The notes: generated from the sequence alone by a model not told the origin. 64,000 nt of DNA from Labrys okinawensis (GCF_002982075.1 NZ_PUEJ01000004.1:372001-436000); one strand, 5' to 3'. Positions 25,503 through 35,000 are shown, counted from the stretch's first letter. Made by a program: numbers and translations.

Positions 25503-26479
25503 CAACGGGTACAGGCCGCATTTCCAGGCGGATCGCGCATGCGGCGCCGGCCGTGCTGGTTCTGCTGCTGCTCGCCGCCGGCGAGGCCCTCGCGCAGAAG
25601 AGCACGCCCTTCGGCATCAGCCGGCCGGAGCAATCGATCACCGGCCCCGCCAGTCCCTTCCTCGCCTGGATCCTCAGCGAAACCGCCCGCTATTATCAGC
25701 TGCTCGTCGACGCCCTGAAGGAATCCAAGCAGAACGGCACCGCCAGCCTCGGGCTGATCGCCCTCAGTTTCGGCTATGGCGTCTTCCATGCCGCCGGTCC
25801 CGGCCACGGCAAGGCGGTGATTTCCTCCTATCTGTTCGCCAATGACGAGGCGGTGAAACGCGGCATCGCGCTCTCCGGCGCCTTTGCACTGGTGCAGGCG
25901 CTGTCCGCCATTGCCATGGTGTCGGTGCTGGCCGCCATTCTCAACGTCACCGCCCAGACCATGGATGCCTCCACCCTGATGCTGGAGCGCCTCTCCAATT
26001 TCATGGTGATGGCCGTGGGCGCCTGGCTGTTCTGGCGCAAGGGCCGCGCCCTCTGGGGGCTGATCGCCGCCCGCTTCGGCCTGCCCGGCGCCAGCATCCA
26101 TGTCCATGACGCCAATTGCGGCCATCTCGCCTTGCCGACCGACAGCGAGACTGCCAAGCGCAACAATATGCGGGCTATCCTTGCCGCCGGCCTCAGGCCC
26201 TGCACGGGCGCCATCATCGTGCTGGTGTTCGCCTGGCGGCAGGGAATCTACGGCTCCGGCATCATCGCGACCTTCGCCATGGGCCTCGGCACCGCCCTCA
26301 CCATCGCCGTCATTGCCACCGTCGCGGTGCTGGCCAAGAGCCTCGCCGTCCGCCTTGCCGCCCCGCAAAGCTTTGCCGCCGCCATCACGGTGCGCACGCT
26401 TGAAATGGGCCTTGCGTTCATGGTCTTCGCGCTCGGCCTCATCCTGCTTGCCGGCGTGATAAATTTACCCTCCGCATAG
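25499..26479 (+). CDS. NicO/RcnA-type nickel-cobalt transporter
   Basis: 326 residues, GTG start overlapping the DUF1007 stop. Signal/anchor segment at the N-terminus, then six or so membrane helices. GVFHAAGPGHGKAVISSYL holds the metal motif HxxGPGHGKA of the family; a second conserved region is LAAGLRPCTGAIIVLVFAW. A His-containing loop (SIHVHDANCGHLAL) lies between. It probably exports Ni2+ or Co2+. No cobalamin riboswitch and no RcnR/NikR-like gene is seen here, so control must lie elsewhere. Confidence 0.88.
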   Translation: MTTGTGRISRRIAHAAPAVLVLLLLAAGEALAQKSTPFGISRPEQSITGPASPFLAWILSETARYYQLLVDALKESKQNGTASLGLIALSFGYGVFHAAGPGHGKAVISSYLFANDEAVKRGIALSGAFALVQALSAIAMVSVLAAILNVTAQTMDASTLMLERLSNFMVMAVGAWLFWRKGRALWGLIAARFGLPGASIHVHDANCGHLALPTDSETAKRNNMRAILAAGLRPCTGAIIVLVFAWRQGIYGSGIIATFAMGLGTALTIAVIATVAVLAKSLAVRLAAPQSFAAAITVRTLEMGLAFMVFALGLILLAGVINLPSA

Positions 26480-26623
26480 GCCCTGCCATCGCCAAAATGC
26501 TTGGCCGTAAAAAAGCCGCGCAGTATGATGGTGCAAGGTGTGCCGAAAGGTGCGCCCAGCGCGACTTTCCGGCTCAATCCGCAGGAAGAAGCGGCCAGCC
26601 GGAGGCGGCCGGAGGATCGACCG

Positions 26624-27070
26624 ATGGGCCAGCAGATAGAAGCCGTCGTCCAGCGCCTGAGGCGCTTCGCCCGGGCGCTCAGCCAGGATTCCGACGGGGC
26701 GGATGCGCTGGTCCTCGAGATCCTGTCGGCGCATGAAGGCAAGCGTCTCGACTATACCCGCCTGCTTACGGCCCTGATCGCCCGCCGCCGCGACCTCGAC
26801 GACCGTGAAAATCAGCTCAAGACACAAAGGCCGCCGATCAAGGCCGGCTGTTCCGGCCATCCCGACATCCTGCGCGCCTTCGAGCGCCTGCCCCTGGGCG
26901 ATCGCGAAGTCCTGGCCCTGATCATTATCGAAGGGCTGGACTACGAAACCGCCGCGGCCGTGCTCGCTGTACGCGAAGAGGCCTTCATCGCCCGTCTCAC
27001 CCGAGCTCGCGAGGCCTTTTCGCGCCAGGTGGACGGACAGCGCCACGCCGTGCTGCGGATCGTGAAATGA
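26624..27070 (+). CDS. Small ECF-type sigma factor
   Basis: 148 residues. The C-terminal half ILRAFERLPLGDREVLALII, ETAAAVLAVREEAFIARLTR is a clear sigma region 4 HTH. The N-terminal half (LRRFARALSQDSDGADALVL) fits a reduced region 2; no clear promoter-melting signature is visible and the protein is shorter than most ECF factors (170-200). GGAGGA precedes ATG 26624; an ATG at 26525 would add 33 odd residues. The stop overlaps the start of the anti-sigma gene by 4 bases. Confidence 0.75.
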   Translation: MGQQIEAVVQRLRRFARALSQDSDGADALVLEILSAHEGKRLDYTRLLTALIARRRDLDDRENQLKTQRPPIKAGCSGHPDILRAFERLPLGDREVLALIIIEGLDYETAAAVLAVREEAFIARLTRAREAFSRQVDGQRHAVLRIVK

Positions 27071-27417
27071 CCGAACCCACCCGTATTCCGGATCGGATCT
27101 TCAATGCCCTGGTCGATGGCCGGCTCTCCGCGCGGGTGGAGCGGGAAACGCGCGAGGCGCTGGAGACCGATCCCCAGGGCAGCGAGCGTGCCGCGACCTG
27201 GCAGCGCCAGAGCGAGGCTCTGCATGCGGCTCTCGCTCCCATCGCGCGCGAACCCCTGCCGCTTTCGATGATGCTGAAGCTCCGCCACGACAAGCCGGTC
27301 GCATGGCATCGTGACAGCACGCTTTGGACCTATATCGGGGTTTTCGTCGCCGGCATCGCCGTCGGCCTGGCTCTCGACCTCGCCATGCCGACCTTGCGTG
27401 CTCTGATCGGCATTTGA
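27067..27417 (+). CDS. Putative anti-sigma factor, one membrane helix
   Basis: 116 residues. A soluble N-terminal domain (RIPDRIFNALVDGRLSARVE, RETREALETDPQGSERAATW) resembles the helical sigma-binding part of anti-sigma factors, followed by a single membrane helix near the C-terminus (WTYIGVFVAGIAVGLALDLA). No ZAS-type HxxxCxxC is present. ATGA overlap with the sigma gene indicates coupled translation, typical of ECF/anti-sigma pairs. Function assigned from context and topology. Confidence 0.68.
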   Translation: MTEPTRIPDRIFNALVDGRLSARVERETREALETDPQGSERAATWQRQSEALHAALAPIAREPLPLSMMLKLRHDKPVAWHRDSTLWTYIGVFVAGIAVGLALDLAMPTLRALIGI

Positions 27418-27425
27418 TTTTGATA

Positions 27426-27466
27426 TTTCAGTAATACTGAAAATCGCACAACATTTCAGTTGAAAT
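27426..27466. promoter_or_regulatory. Two palindromes upstream of the HTH-ribB gene
   Basis: TTTCAGTAATACTGAAA (27426-27442) and ATTTCAGTTGAAAT (27453-27466) are both perfect and share the half-site TTTCAGT. They lie 29-69 bases before ATG 27495 in AT-rich DNA. They look like a tandem operator, plausibly for the HTH encoded by the next gene. Confidence 0.55.
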
Positions 27467-27494
27467 TAAAAACCTTCATGCCTAAGTTGGCGGC

Positions 27495-28790
27495 ATGAAA
27501 CTCGACGCCTGGCTCAAGCAGACCGCCACCCCCCGCAGCGCCTTCGCCAAGACGGTTGGGCTGTCGCCTGCGAGCATCACCGCCCTGTGCAACGACGAGA
27601 CGGCGTGGATTTCCCGCGAAACCGCCGGACGCATTGCCGAAGCAACCGGCGGCAGCGTCACTCCCAATGATTTTCTGGGCCTCGCCCCGGTTCGAGACCA
27701 TCTCAAGGAGACTGTCGTGTCCCATCAGAAGATTCAGGCCGCCATCGAGGCCTTTGCCCGCGGCGAGATCGTGGTGGTGGTCGACGACGACGACCGCGAG
27801 AACGAAGGCGACCTCATCATCGCCGCGAGCCACCTCACCACCGAGAAGATGGCCTTCATCATTCGCCATTGCTGCGGCATCGTCTGTGCGCCCCTGACGC
27901 TGGAGGAGGCTAAGCGCCTGCGACTCGATCCCATGGTGTCGCAGAACGACGCTCCGCTCGGCACGGCCTTCACCGTCACCGTCGACGTCAAGCATGGCCT
28001 GACCACCGGCATCTCGGCCGAGCAGCGCGCCAACACGGTGCGGGCGCTCGCCAATCCCAATATGGGCGCCACGGACTTCGTGCGCCCCGGCCACATCTTC
28101 CCGCTCATCTCCAAGGAAGGCGGCGTGCTGATGCGCTCCGGCCATACCGAGGCGGCGACGGACCTGTGCAAGCTCGCCGGCCTGCCCCAGGTCGCGGCGA
28201 TCTGCGAACTCGCCAATGATGACGGCACCGTCAAGCGCGGCCCCGAAGTCATGGCCTTCGCTGAGACCCACGGCCTGCATGTGGTTTCGATCGCCGATCT
28301 CATCGCCTTCCGCCAGGCCCGCGAAAAGCTGGTCGAGCGCGTGGCGACCTTCACCGTGGAGAGCGAGATCGGGCCGCTCACCGCCTATGCCTACACCACG
28401 CCCTATGACGAAGTGCAGCAACTCGCCTTCGTCTATGGCAAGATCGGCGACGGCGAGAACGTGCCGACCCGCCTGCATCGCGCCGATGTGGTGACGGATG
28501 TGTTCGGCGGCGCCAAGACGCTCGGCACCTCCCTCGCCAAGTTCAAGGAAGCAGGCCGGGGCGTGATCGTCTATCTGCGCGACGGCACCGCGGGCGTCCC
28601 CATGGTGACGCACGGCTCGGACCACGGTTCGGAGGCCGTACGCAACGAACAGTGGCGCGAAGTCGGGCTCGGTGCCCAGATCCTGCGCGACCTCGACGTC
28701 TCTTCGATCAAACTGCTCTCGACCAAGCCGCGCACCTATATCGGCCTCAGCGGCTTCGGCATCGAGATCAAGGGCACGGAGACGGTGTGA
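27495..28790 (+). CDS. ribB: HTH-fused 3,4-dihydroxy-2-butanone-4-phosphate synthase
   Basis: 431 residues in three parts. Residues 1-72 form a Cro/XRE-like HTH (AFAKTVGLSPASITALCNDE). Residues about 78-280 are the RibB enzyme, with the acidic loop DDDDRENEGD and GHTEAATDLCKLA; it converts ribulose 5-phosphate to the 4-carbon riboflavin precursor and formate. The rest is a GTP-cyclohydrolase-II-like domain that lacks the zinc Cys cluster (VVTDVFGGAKTLG where GSLRCDCG is expected), so it is inactive as RibA (RibBX type). A strong AAGGAG-N6-GTG lies at the enzyme-domain start, so a shorter product is possible. Confidence 0.9.
   Translation: MKLDAWLKQTATPRSAFAKTVGLSPASITALCNDETAWISRETAGRIAEATGGSVTPNDFLGLAPVRDHLKETVVSHQKIQAAIEAFARGEIVVVVDDDDRENEGDLIIAASHLTTEKMAFIIRHCCGIVCAPLTLEEAKRLRLDPMVSQNDAPLGTAFTVTVDVKHGLTTGISAEQRANTVRALANPNMGATDFVRPGHIFPLISKEGGVLMRSGHTEAATDLCKLAGLPQVAAICELANDDGTVKRGPEVMAFAETHGLHVVSIADLIAFRQAREKLVERVATFTVESEIGPLTAYAYTTPYDEVQQLAFVYGKIGDGENVPTRLHRADVVTDVFGGAKTLGTSLAKFKEAGRGVIVYLRDGTAGVPMVTHGSDHGSEAVRNEQWREVGLGAQILRDLDVSSIKLLSTKPRTYIGLSGFGIEIKGTETV
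27705..27719 (+). promoter_or_regulatory. Internal ribosome site and GTG inside HTH-ribB
   Basis: AAGGAG (27705-27710), a 6-base spacer and GTG (27717-27719), in frame at codon 75, exactly where the RibB enzyme domain begins (SHQKIQAAIEAFARGE). Initiation here would give a normal RibBX of about 357 residues without the HTH. Confidence 0.55.
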
Positions 28791-29345
28791 TCCGGCGGCG
28801 AGCCGCTTTGCATCGCGGCTCGATCGCGCGTCCGATATTGCTCCTCCAGCCATTCGATGAAAACCCGCAGGCGTGGTGACAGCGGACGCGCCTGCGGATA
28901 GAGCACATGCACGGGAATCGGCAGCGGCGGAAATTCGCTGAGGATTTCCACCAGCGTCCCGTTCGCGAGTTCGGAACGCACGCGATAAAATGGGATCTGG
29001 ACGATACCCAGGCCCGCGCACCCCATGGCGAAATTGGTCTCCGGGCCCGCCACCGTAATGTCGATCGGCAGGTTCACTTCCCGAACCTTGCCCGAGACGG
29101 TGAAGGTGAAGGCCGCACTGGCAGGCTGATCGGGCGCCAAGAGCCCAACCCGCCGGTGGCCGTTTGCCAGATCCTCGGGTGTGCGAGGGGTGCCGAACCG
29201 CGCGAGATAGTCGGGACTGGCGAAGGTACCCCGCCTCAGCTCAGCGAGCTTGCGGCGGACGAGCGATGTGTCCGTCAAGGCCCCGGCCCTCACGATGCAG
29301 TCGATTCCCTCCCGCACTAGGTCGAGCGGCTGGTGGATCTCGACG
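28736..29345 (-). pseudogene. LysR-type regulator, C-terminal remnant
   Basis: The minus-strand frame encodes the effector-binding domain of a LysR regulator: DLVREGIDCIVRAGALTDTS, SPDYLARFGTPRTPEDLANG, GLGIVQIPFYRVRSELANG, PRLRVFIEWLEEQY. The HTH and the first part of the effector domain (together about half to two thirds of the gene) are missing. Similarity stops near 29345, where the plus strand switches into a truncated molybdo-hydroxylase gene. Its 3' end overlaps ribB by 55 bases. A GTG at 29317 could start a fragment, but no DNA-binding domain remains. Confidence 0.75.
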
Positions 29346-30321
29346 ACGCGGCAACCCCGCGGCCGATTGGACGCGTGAGCTCGCCCATGCAGCCAAGGCC
29401 ATCAATGGCCGGGCTCCCGTGCATCTGATCTGGACACGCGAAGACGATATCAAGGGCGGCTTCTATCGGCCGATGGTGCTGCACAGGATCCGTGTCGGCC
29501 TGACCGCAGGCGGTGCGATCTGGGGCTGGGAGCACCACCTTGCCAGCAAACCCATTTTCACCGGCACCCCCTTCGAGGCGACCAGCGTGAACAAGGAAGG
29601 GCTCGATATCACCAGCGTCGAGGGCGTGGCCGATACGCCCTACGCCATTCCGGACTTCCACGTCGTGCAGCACAACGTGGATTCGCCCGCACCCGTGCTT
29701 TGGTGGCGCTCCATCGGCCATACGCACACCGCCTTCGTCATGGAGACGGTGATCGACGAGTTGTCAACGATCGCCGGCATCGATCCCGTCGCGTTCCGTC
29801 TCGATCTGCTCAAGGACGACGCGCGCAATGTCGCCGTGGTGAAGCTGGCTGCCGAGCAAGCCGACTGGGGCAAGGCTATGCCGAAGGGCAAGGGGCGCGG
29901 CATCGCCTTTCACAAATCCTTCGGCACCCGCGTGGCGATGGTGGCCGAAGTCACAGTCGAGGACCAGGCGGTGAAGGTCGAGCGCATGGTGGCGGCCATT
30001 GATGTCGGTATCGCCGTCAATCCTGACGTACTCACCGCTCAGATCGAGGGCGCCATCGGCTTCGCGCTGTCCATGGTCTTGCGCAACCGCATCACCTTGA
30101 AGGACGGCATGGTCGAGCAAAGCAATTTCGACGATTACGAACCCACACGCATGCGCGAAATGCCGCGTGTGGAGGTGCATATCGTCAAGTCGACGCAAGC
30201 GCCCACCGGCATCGGCGAGCCAGGTCTGCCGCCGGTCGCTCCGGCGATCGGCAACGCCGTGGCCGCGGCGATCGGCCGGCATCTGCGCGGTCTGCCGCTC
30301 GATCTCTCGCAAACGACGTGA
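29330..30321 (+). pseudogene. Molybdopterin hydroxylase large subunit (IorB-like), C-terminal remnant
   Basis: About 330 residues matching the end of isoquinoline-1-oxidoreductase beta/xanthine-dehydrogenase-type proteins: [80 protein letters not shown] with the catalytic-loop Glu. The N-terminal half (some 400 residues) and the usual small 2Fe-2S subunit gene are missing. The frame is still intact through the remnant, so the loss is recent. It begins near GGSRRRGNP, where GGGFGRR-type motifs normally lie, right at the junction with the LysR remnant. Confidence 0.8.
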
Positions 30322-30374
30322 GAAGACAACCCCCGAGGGAGCGATCGGGATATGCGAGTGAGACCCGCTTCTTC

Positions 30375-30848
30375 TCACACCGGCAGCGCGGTCGTCTTCT
30401 TGACGCTTCGTAGCGCAAGCGTCGACTGCACGCGCACCACGCCGGGAAGCTGGGTGAGGATTTCGGTGTGGATGCGCTCGAAATCGGCAGCATCAGCATA
30501 GGCCACACGGACCATATAGTCGGCTGCGCCGGCCAGGAGGCAGCATTCCGTCACCTCGGGATGACGCTGGATCGCCGCCTCGAAGGCATCGAGCGCACCG
30601 CGTCCCTGCTGGTCCAGCGTGACGAGCACGAAGGCCACGCCCGGCAACCCGGCTTCCTTTTCATCCAGCAGCATGACGTAGCGCGAGATCAGTCCACGTT
30701 CTTCCAGAAGCTTGACCCTTCTCAAGCAGGCGGAGGGCGAGAGATTGACCTTTTCGGCGAGGTCGACATTGGTCAGGCGGCCATCGGCCTGCAGCAGCCG
30801 GAGAATGGCGCGGTCGCGACTATCGAGCGATATCGAGGATTTTGGCAT
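30375..30848 (-). CDS. Lrp/AsnC-family regulator (probable AldR)
   Basis: 157 residues. HTH in the first 60 residues (DRAILRLLQADGRLTNVDLA, SPSACLRRVKLLEERGLI), then the RAM ligand-binding domain (GALDAFEAAIQRHPEVTECC, GAADYMVRVAYADAADFERI). Divergent from ald, the arrangement of the AldR/Lrp-like activators of alanine dehydrogenase in rhizobia and actinobacteria. Probably binds alanine or another amino acid and activates ald (inference). Palindromes lie in the gap. Confidence 0.92.
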   Translation of the reverse strand: MPKSSISLDSRDRAILRLLQADGRLTNVDLAEKVNLSPSACLRRVKLLEERGLISRYVMLLDEKEAGLPGVAFVLVTLDQQGRGALDAFEAAIQRHPEVTECCLLAGAADYMVRVAYADAADFERIHTEILTQLPGVVRVQSTLALRSVKKTTALPV

Positions 30849-30873
30849 AAATAGCGATCAAGGCATCATTCTA

Positions 30874-30888
30874 TCGCATACTATGCGA
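30874..30888. promoter_or_regulatory. Probable Lrp-type operator between regulator and ald
   Basis: TCGCATA-C-TATGCGA is a perfect 7-1-7 palindrome, 26 bases before the regulator start. A weaker one, GAAATTGCGCGATTTC, lies at about 30921-30936 toward ald. Size and AT-flanked symmetry fit an Lrp box. Confidence 0.6.
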
Positions 30889-31008
30889 CAGAACGCCCCA
30901 AACACCAGAGTTTTCCGCGAGAAATTGCGCGATTTCCGCGCCAACATGCCTTTCTAGCCTAAAGCCCGACGACAAGGGCCGGCCTCATCACCAGACAAGG
31001 CAAAAACA

Positions 31009-32127
<1,119 letters not shown>

Positions 32128-32151
32128 CCAGGCATCGACTGGAGGCATCGA

Positions 32152-32250
32152 GAGCGTTTTTCAGAAAAGTTGACAAACTTTCGACGAAGAACGCGCCGAA
32201 ACAAACGGTTGGAGAGCAAGTGCGATTTTGAGAAATCGCGCTTGCTCTTG
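32152..32250. repeat. Mosaic repeat copy (g)
   Basis: GCGTTTTTCAGAAAAGTTGA, GAACGCGCCGAAACAA, AAGTGCGATTTTGAGAAATC and CGCTTGCTCT. Closest relative of copy (e) at 22952. Confidence 0.75.
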
Positions 32251-32284
32251 AGGATGCCTCCGGCGAGGCCTTTGCCGGGCTGGG

Positions 32285-33355
32285 TCAGTGTGCCGAAGCC
32301 GAGGTCGCCGCGTCGACCTTCTTAAACGGTACCGGTACCGGCTTGATCTTGGTCGAGGTCAACAATCTGGCGGCGGCGAAAACCAGGATGGCCGGCACGA
32401 TGAGATCATCGGTGCGTCCGCCGCTCAGCGAATTCGGGATGAGATTGTACAGGAAAGCGTAGTAGAGGCCAGCAAAGGCCAGCAGCCCCATGGCAATCAG
32501 AGGGTTGCGCCTCTTGCCAAGCAGCCTCGCCTTGCGCCTGAAATAACGTCTTGTCCGCATCGCGAGAGATGGGCGGGCCAATGGTTTGCTGGTCGAAAGA
32601 GGCGGCGGTGCTGCAACGACCTCTTCGGTTCCCGCGGCCAGGATACGCGCTGCCTGCGCCTTCATCATCTGCACGTACCGGTCATCCTGAATCTCGGGAT
32701 AAGCGGCCAGCATGTCCATGATCATCCTGACCGTCTCCGGCTTGAGATTCATGCCGCGGCCAGCCTTGCCGACATTGATGCGGCTGCCTTGGGACCTTGC
32801 GGCCTCCAGACCAGCGGCTATTTGCGCAGCATTCGCGGGAATGCCGGCAAATGCCAACATCTCGCTTATCGCCTTGTTCTGATCGACGACGAAATCCTCA
32901 TACATGAAGATCCGGGCTGCCTTCGAACTGCGCCAGCCCATATAGAAATTGATGTACCAGGGGATCGCCAGCATGGCGATCATATGTTCGAGCTCGGCCT
33001 CGTCGCGGTTCAAATGCTGCTTGTCGAGATAGAAGAAGGGATTGACCGGGCTCTCGCGATGCACGTGGTCCCGGATGCTGACCACGACATCGAAGAGACT
33101 GCGGATCAGGACGATGATGGAGACGTCATAGTCACGGCACAGTTCCTCGGTCCAGGTACTGTGCTTGATATGGTGCTGAGCGATGTAATCAAGCCCGGCG
33201 TTTTGCGCCAGGCGGATCTCGCACAGTTCCTGCTCGCGGCGTCCATAGCTTGGAATCAAATTGACTGAATTAAGTTTCACCGCGTTTGCTATGGCGCTGG
33301 TTATGAATGTCGAAGCCGACTTCGGCATGCAGGCCACAAGAACATGGTGCGACAT
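32285..33355 (-). CDS. Sulfotransferase fused to a DUF1232-like membrane domain
   Basis: 356 residues. The N-terminal 250 are a PAPS-dependent sulfotransferase: CMPKSASTFITSAI is the 5'-phosphosulfate loop, VLIRSLFDVVVSIRDH the 3'-phosphate region. After a Pro/Ala linker and a very basic stretch (RTRRYFRRKARLLGKRR) comes a domain of about 65 residues with two hydrophobic segments, LYNLIPNSLSGGRTDDLIVP, like DUF1232 (YkvA). The fusion would place the enzyme at the inner membrane. GGGAGA precedes ATG 33355. It stands alone; no polysaccharide genes are near. The substrate is unknown. Confidence 0.75.
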   Translation of the reverse strand: MSHHVLVACMPKSASTFITSAIANAVKLNSVNLIPSYGRREQELCEIRLAQNAGLDYIAQHHIKHSTWTEELCRDYDVSIIVLIRSLFDVVVSIRDHVHRESPVNPFFYLDKQHLNRDEAELEHMIAMLAIPWYINFYMGWRSSKAARIFMYEDFVVDQNKAISEMLAFAGIPANAAQIAAGLEAARSQGSRINVGKAGRGMNLKPETVRMIMDMLAAYPEIQDDRYVQMMKAQAARILAAGTEEVVAAPPPLSTSKPLARPSLAMRTRRYFRRKARLLGKRRNPLIAMGLLAFAGLYYAFLYNLIPNSLSGGRTDDLIVPAILVFAAARLLTSTKIKPVPVPFKKVDAATSASAH

Positions 33356-33918
33356 CGCGTCTCCCTCGCTCGAACAATCGTTCCCGATGGTCGGGTATTG
33401 TCCCGCTACTCGCCTTCCCCCCAAGCGCTACCCAGCGTCACCTGACGGAAACACACTTTCCCGGATGGTTCAACCTGCGGTTTATTCTCAGTTATTCCAC
33501 GGGGCCTCGGCCCCCGTCGGATAGGCGCCAGGACAACGCCGCCTCTCGTCTGAAGTTCCAAGCTCGGCAAACTATCCGTCAGTCCCGCTTGCTTCCGGGC
33601 GCCCGAGACTGCTTCACGGCACTCATCATTTTGGAATGACTACAAAAATTGAGCTGGATGGATCGCACCGGGGCCGCAGACCCGAAGGTCGAAGCAGGAT
33701 CAAGGACGCGCGGTATTCCCCGGCCGTCCCCAACCCCGCCAGCCGGGTCGCGCGCTTATCCGATCAACAGAAATTTTCTCCGGGGACTGCGATTTACGAC
33801 GCGACCTTCGGGAAGCAGAACCGCAAGGGCCAGAACGGGCGAAAACCTTGGCAAGGAATCATCGGCGCGATGCTTCGGCCGGCGTCGCCGCCGGTCTGTT
33901 CAGAGTGAGCCGCCTGCC
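33356..33918. other. 563-base region without a supported gene
   Basis: Lies between the starts and ends of two minus-strand genes. A 90-codon plus-strand frame (33636-33908) has only a weak ribosome site and a low-complexity basic product, so it is not called. No repeat of the mosaic family was found. Nothing else seen. Confidence 0.5.
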
Positions 33919-34893
33919 CTATCGCTCGGCGGCAGCGCGGGCAAGCCTGTCGCGTATGGCCTCGCCCAAGCCCTCGCCGGGGATGGGAGCGACGGCGATC
34001 GCATGGATGTCGGCCCGGTCGAGCAGACGCAGCATGCCGAAAAGATTGGCGGCGGCTTCGGTGAGGTCGCCATTGGGGCTGAGATTGGCGGCGACGTGCG
34101 GCTGCCCGCCCCCGCCACCCGGCCCAAAGCCGAGCCAAGCCTCGTCGGGGCCGGCCTCCTCGGCGTCGAGCCTGACATGGGCTCGAGGCGCATAGTGGGA
34201 GGCCAGCATGCCGGGGGCAACCGGCTCGTCACCTGCGCCCTCCGGTCCCTCGGCGAGGGCAAGGCCGAGCACATCCTCGATCATGTCCCGCGACAGCCCG
34301 CCGGGCCGGAGCATCGCCACGCGATCGCCGAGGCAGGAGAGGATGGTCGATTCGACGCCGACCTGGGTGGCGCCTCCATCCACGATGGCATCGATGCGGC
34401 CGTCGAGATCGGCGGCGACATGGGCCGCCGTCGTGGCGCTGACATGGCCGGAGCGATTGGCCGAGGGTGCGGCGACCGGCCGGCCGACCGCCTCGAGAAC
34501 GGCATGGGCGACAGGGTGATCGGGCACGCGCAGGGCCACGCTGTCGAGCCCGGCGGTGGCGATCTCGCTGACCGTGCAGGTCGGCGCCTTCGGCACCACC
34601 AAAGTCAGCGGCCCCGGCCAGAAGGCCCTGGCGAGGCGTTCTGCCGCCGGCGAAAAGACACCCTGGCCGCGGGCCAGTTCGAAAGAAGCCAGATGCGCAA
34701 TCAAGGGATTGAAGCGTGGCCGCCCCTTGGCCTCGTAGATGCCGGCAACCGCCCGCCCATTGGTGGCATCGGCACCCAGGCCATAGACCGTCTCGGTGGG
34801 AAAGGAGACCAGTCCGCCCTCCGCGAGGATGCGTCCCGCCGTCGCCAGGGAGGATGGATCGGATCCGAGATGCAAAGTGTTTCGATGTGTCAT
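33919..34893 (-). CDS. L-threonylcarbamoyladenylate synthase (Sua5/YrdC)
   Basis: 324 residues. YrdC domain about 10-200: GLVSFPTETVYGLGADATNG, KGRPRFNPLIAHL, PGPLTLVV, PSANRSGHVSATTAAHVAAD with the SxxN-type nucleotide pocket. The C-terminal 110 residues are the Sua5 extension (PVAPGMLASHYAPRAHVRLD). It makes threonylcarbamoyl-AMP from Thr, bicarbonate and ATP for t6A37 of ANN-decoding tRNAs; TsaB/D/E genes are elsewhere. ATG 34893 is chosen; its ribosome site is weak. Divergent from the acyl-CoA dehydrogenase gene. Confidence 0.92.
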   Translation of the reverse strand: MTHRNTLHLGSDPSSLATAGRILAEGGLVSFPTETVYGLGADATNGRAVAGIYEAKGRPRFNPLIAHLASFELARGQGVFSPAAERLARAFWPGPLTLVVPKAPTCTVSEIATAGLDSVALRVPDHPVAHAVLEAVGRPVAAPSANRSGHVSATTAAHVAADLDGRIDAIVDGGATQVGVESTILSCLGDRVAMLRPGGLSRDMIEDVLGLALAEGPEGAGDEPVAPGMLASHYAPRAHVRLDAEEAGPDEAWLGFGPGGGGGQPHVAANLSPNGDLTEAAANLFGMLRLLDRADIHAIAVAPIPGEGLGEAIRDRLARAAAER

Positions 34894-35000
34894 CCGGGTG
34901 CGCCATCCGCTCTTTTGTTGATCGATGCGTGATGCGCCATTGCCCGCAGCGGCGCATTCCGTCAAGGTCGAAGGCGCGCAATGGAGTTCAAGAACCAACA

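Noticed and set aside
27418..27494. FMN riboswitch upstream of ribB
   Set aside because: Only 77 bases, AT-rich, lacking the conserved FMN-box core; palindromes there suggest a protein operator.
27456..29021. 521-codon minus-strand frame opposite ribB
   Set aside because: Antisense to ribB and contradicts the LysR remnant frame.
33636..33908. Possible 90-residue protein in the gap at 33.4-33.9 kb
   Set aside because: Weak ribosome site and basic low-complexity product with no family; kept only as a note on the intergenic stretch.
33649..34932. 427-codon plus-strand frame opposite the Sua5-type gene
   Set aside because: Mostly antisense to a recognised gene; its unique 5' part shows no domain.
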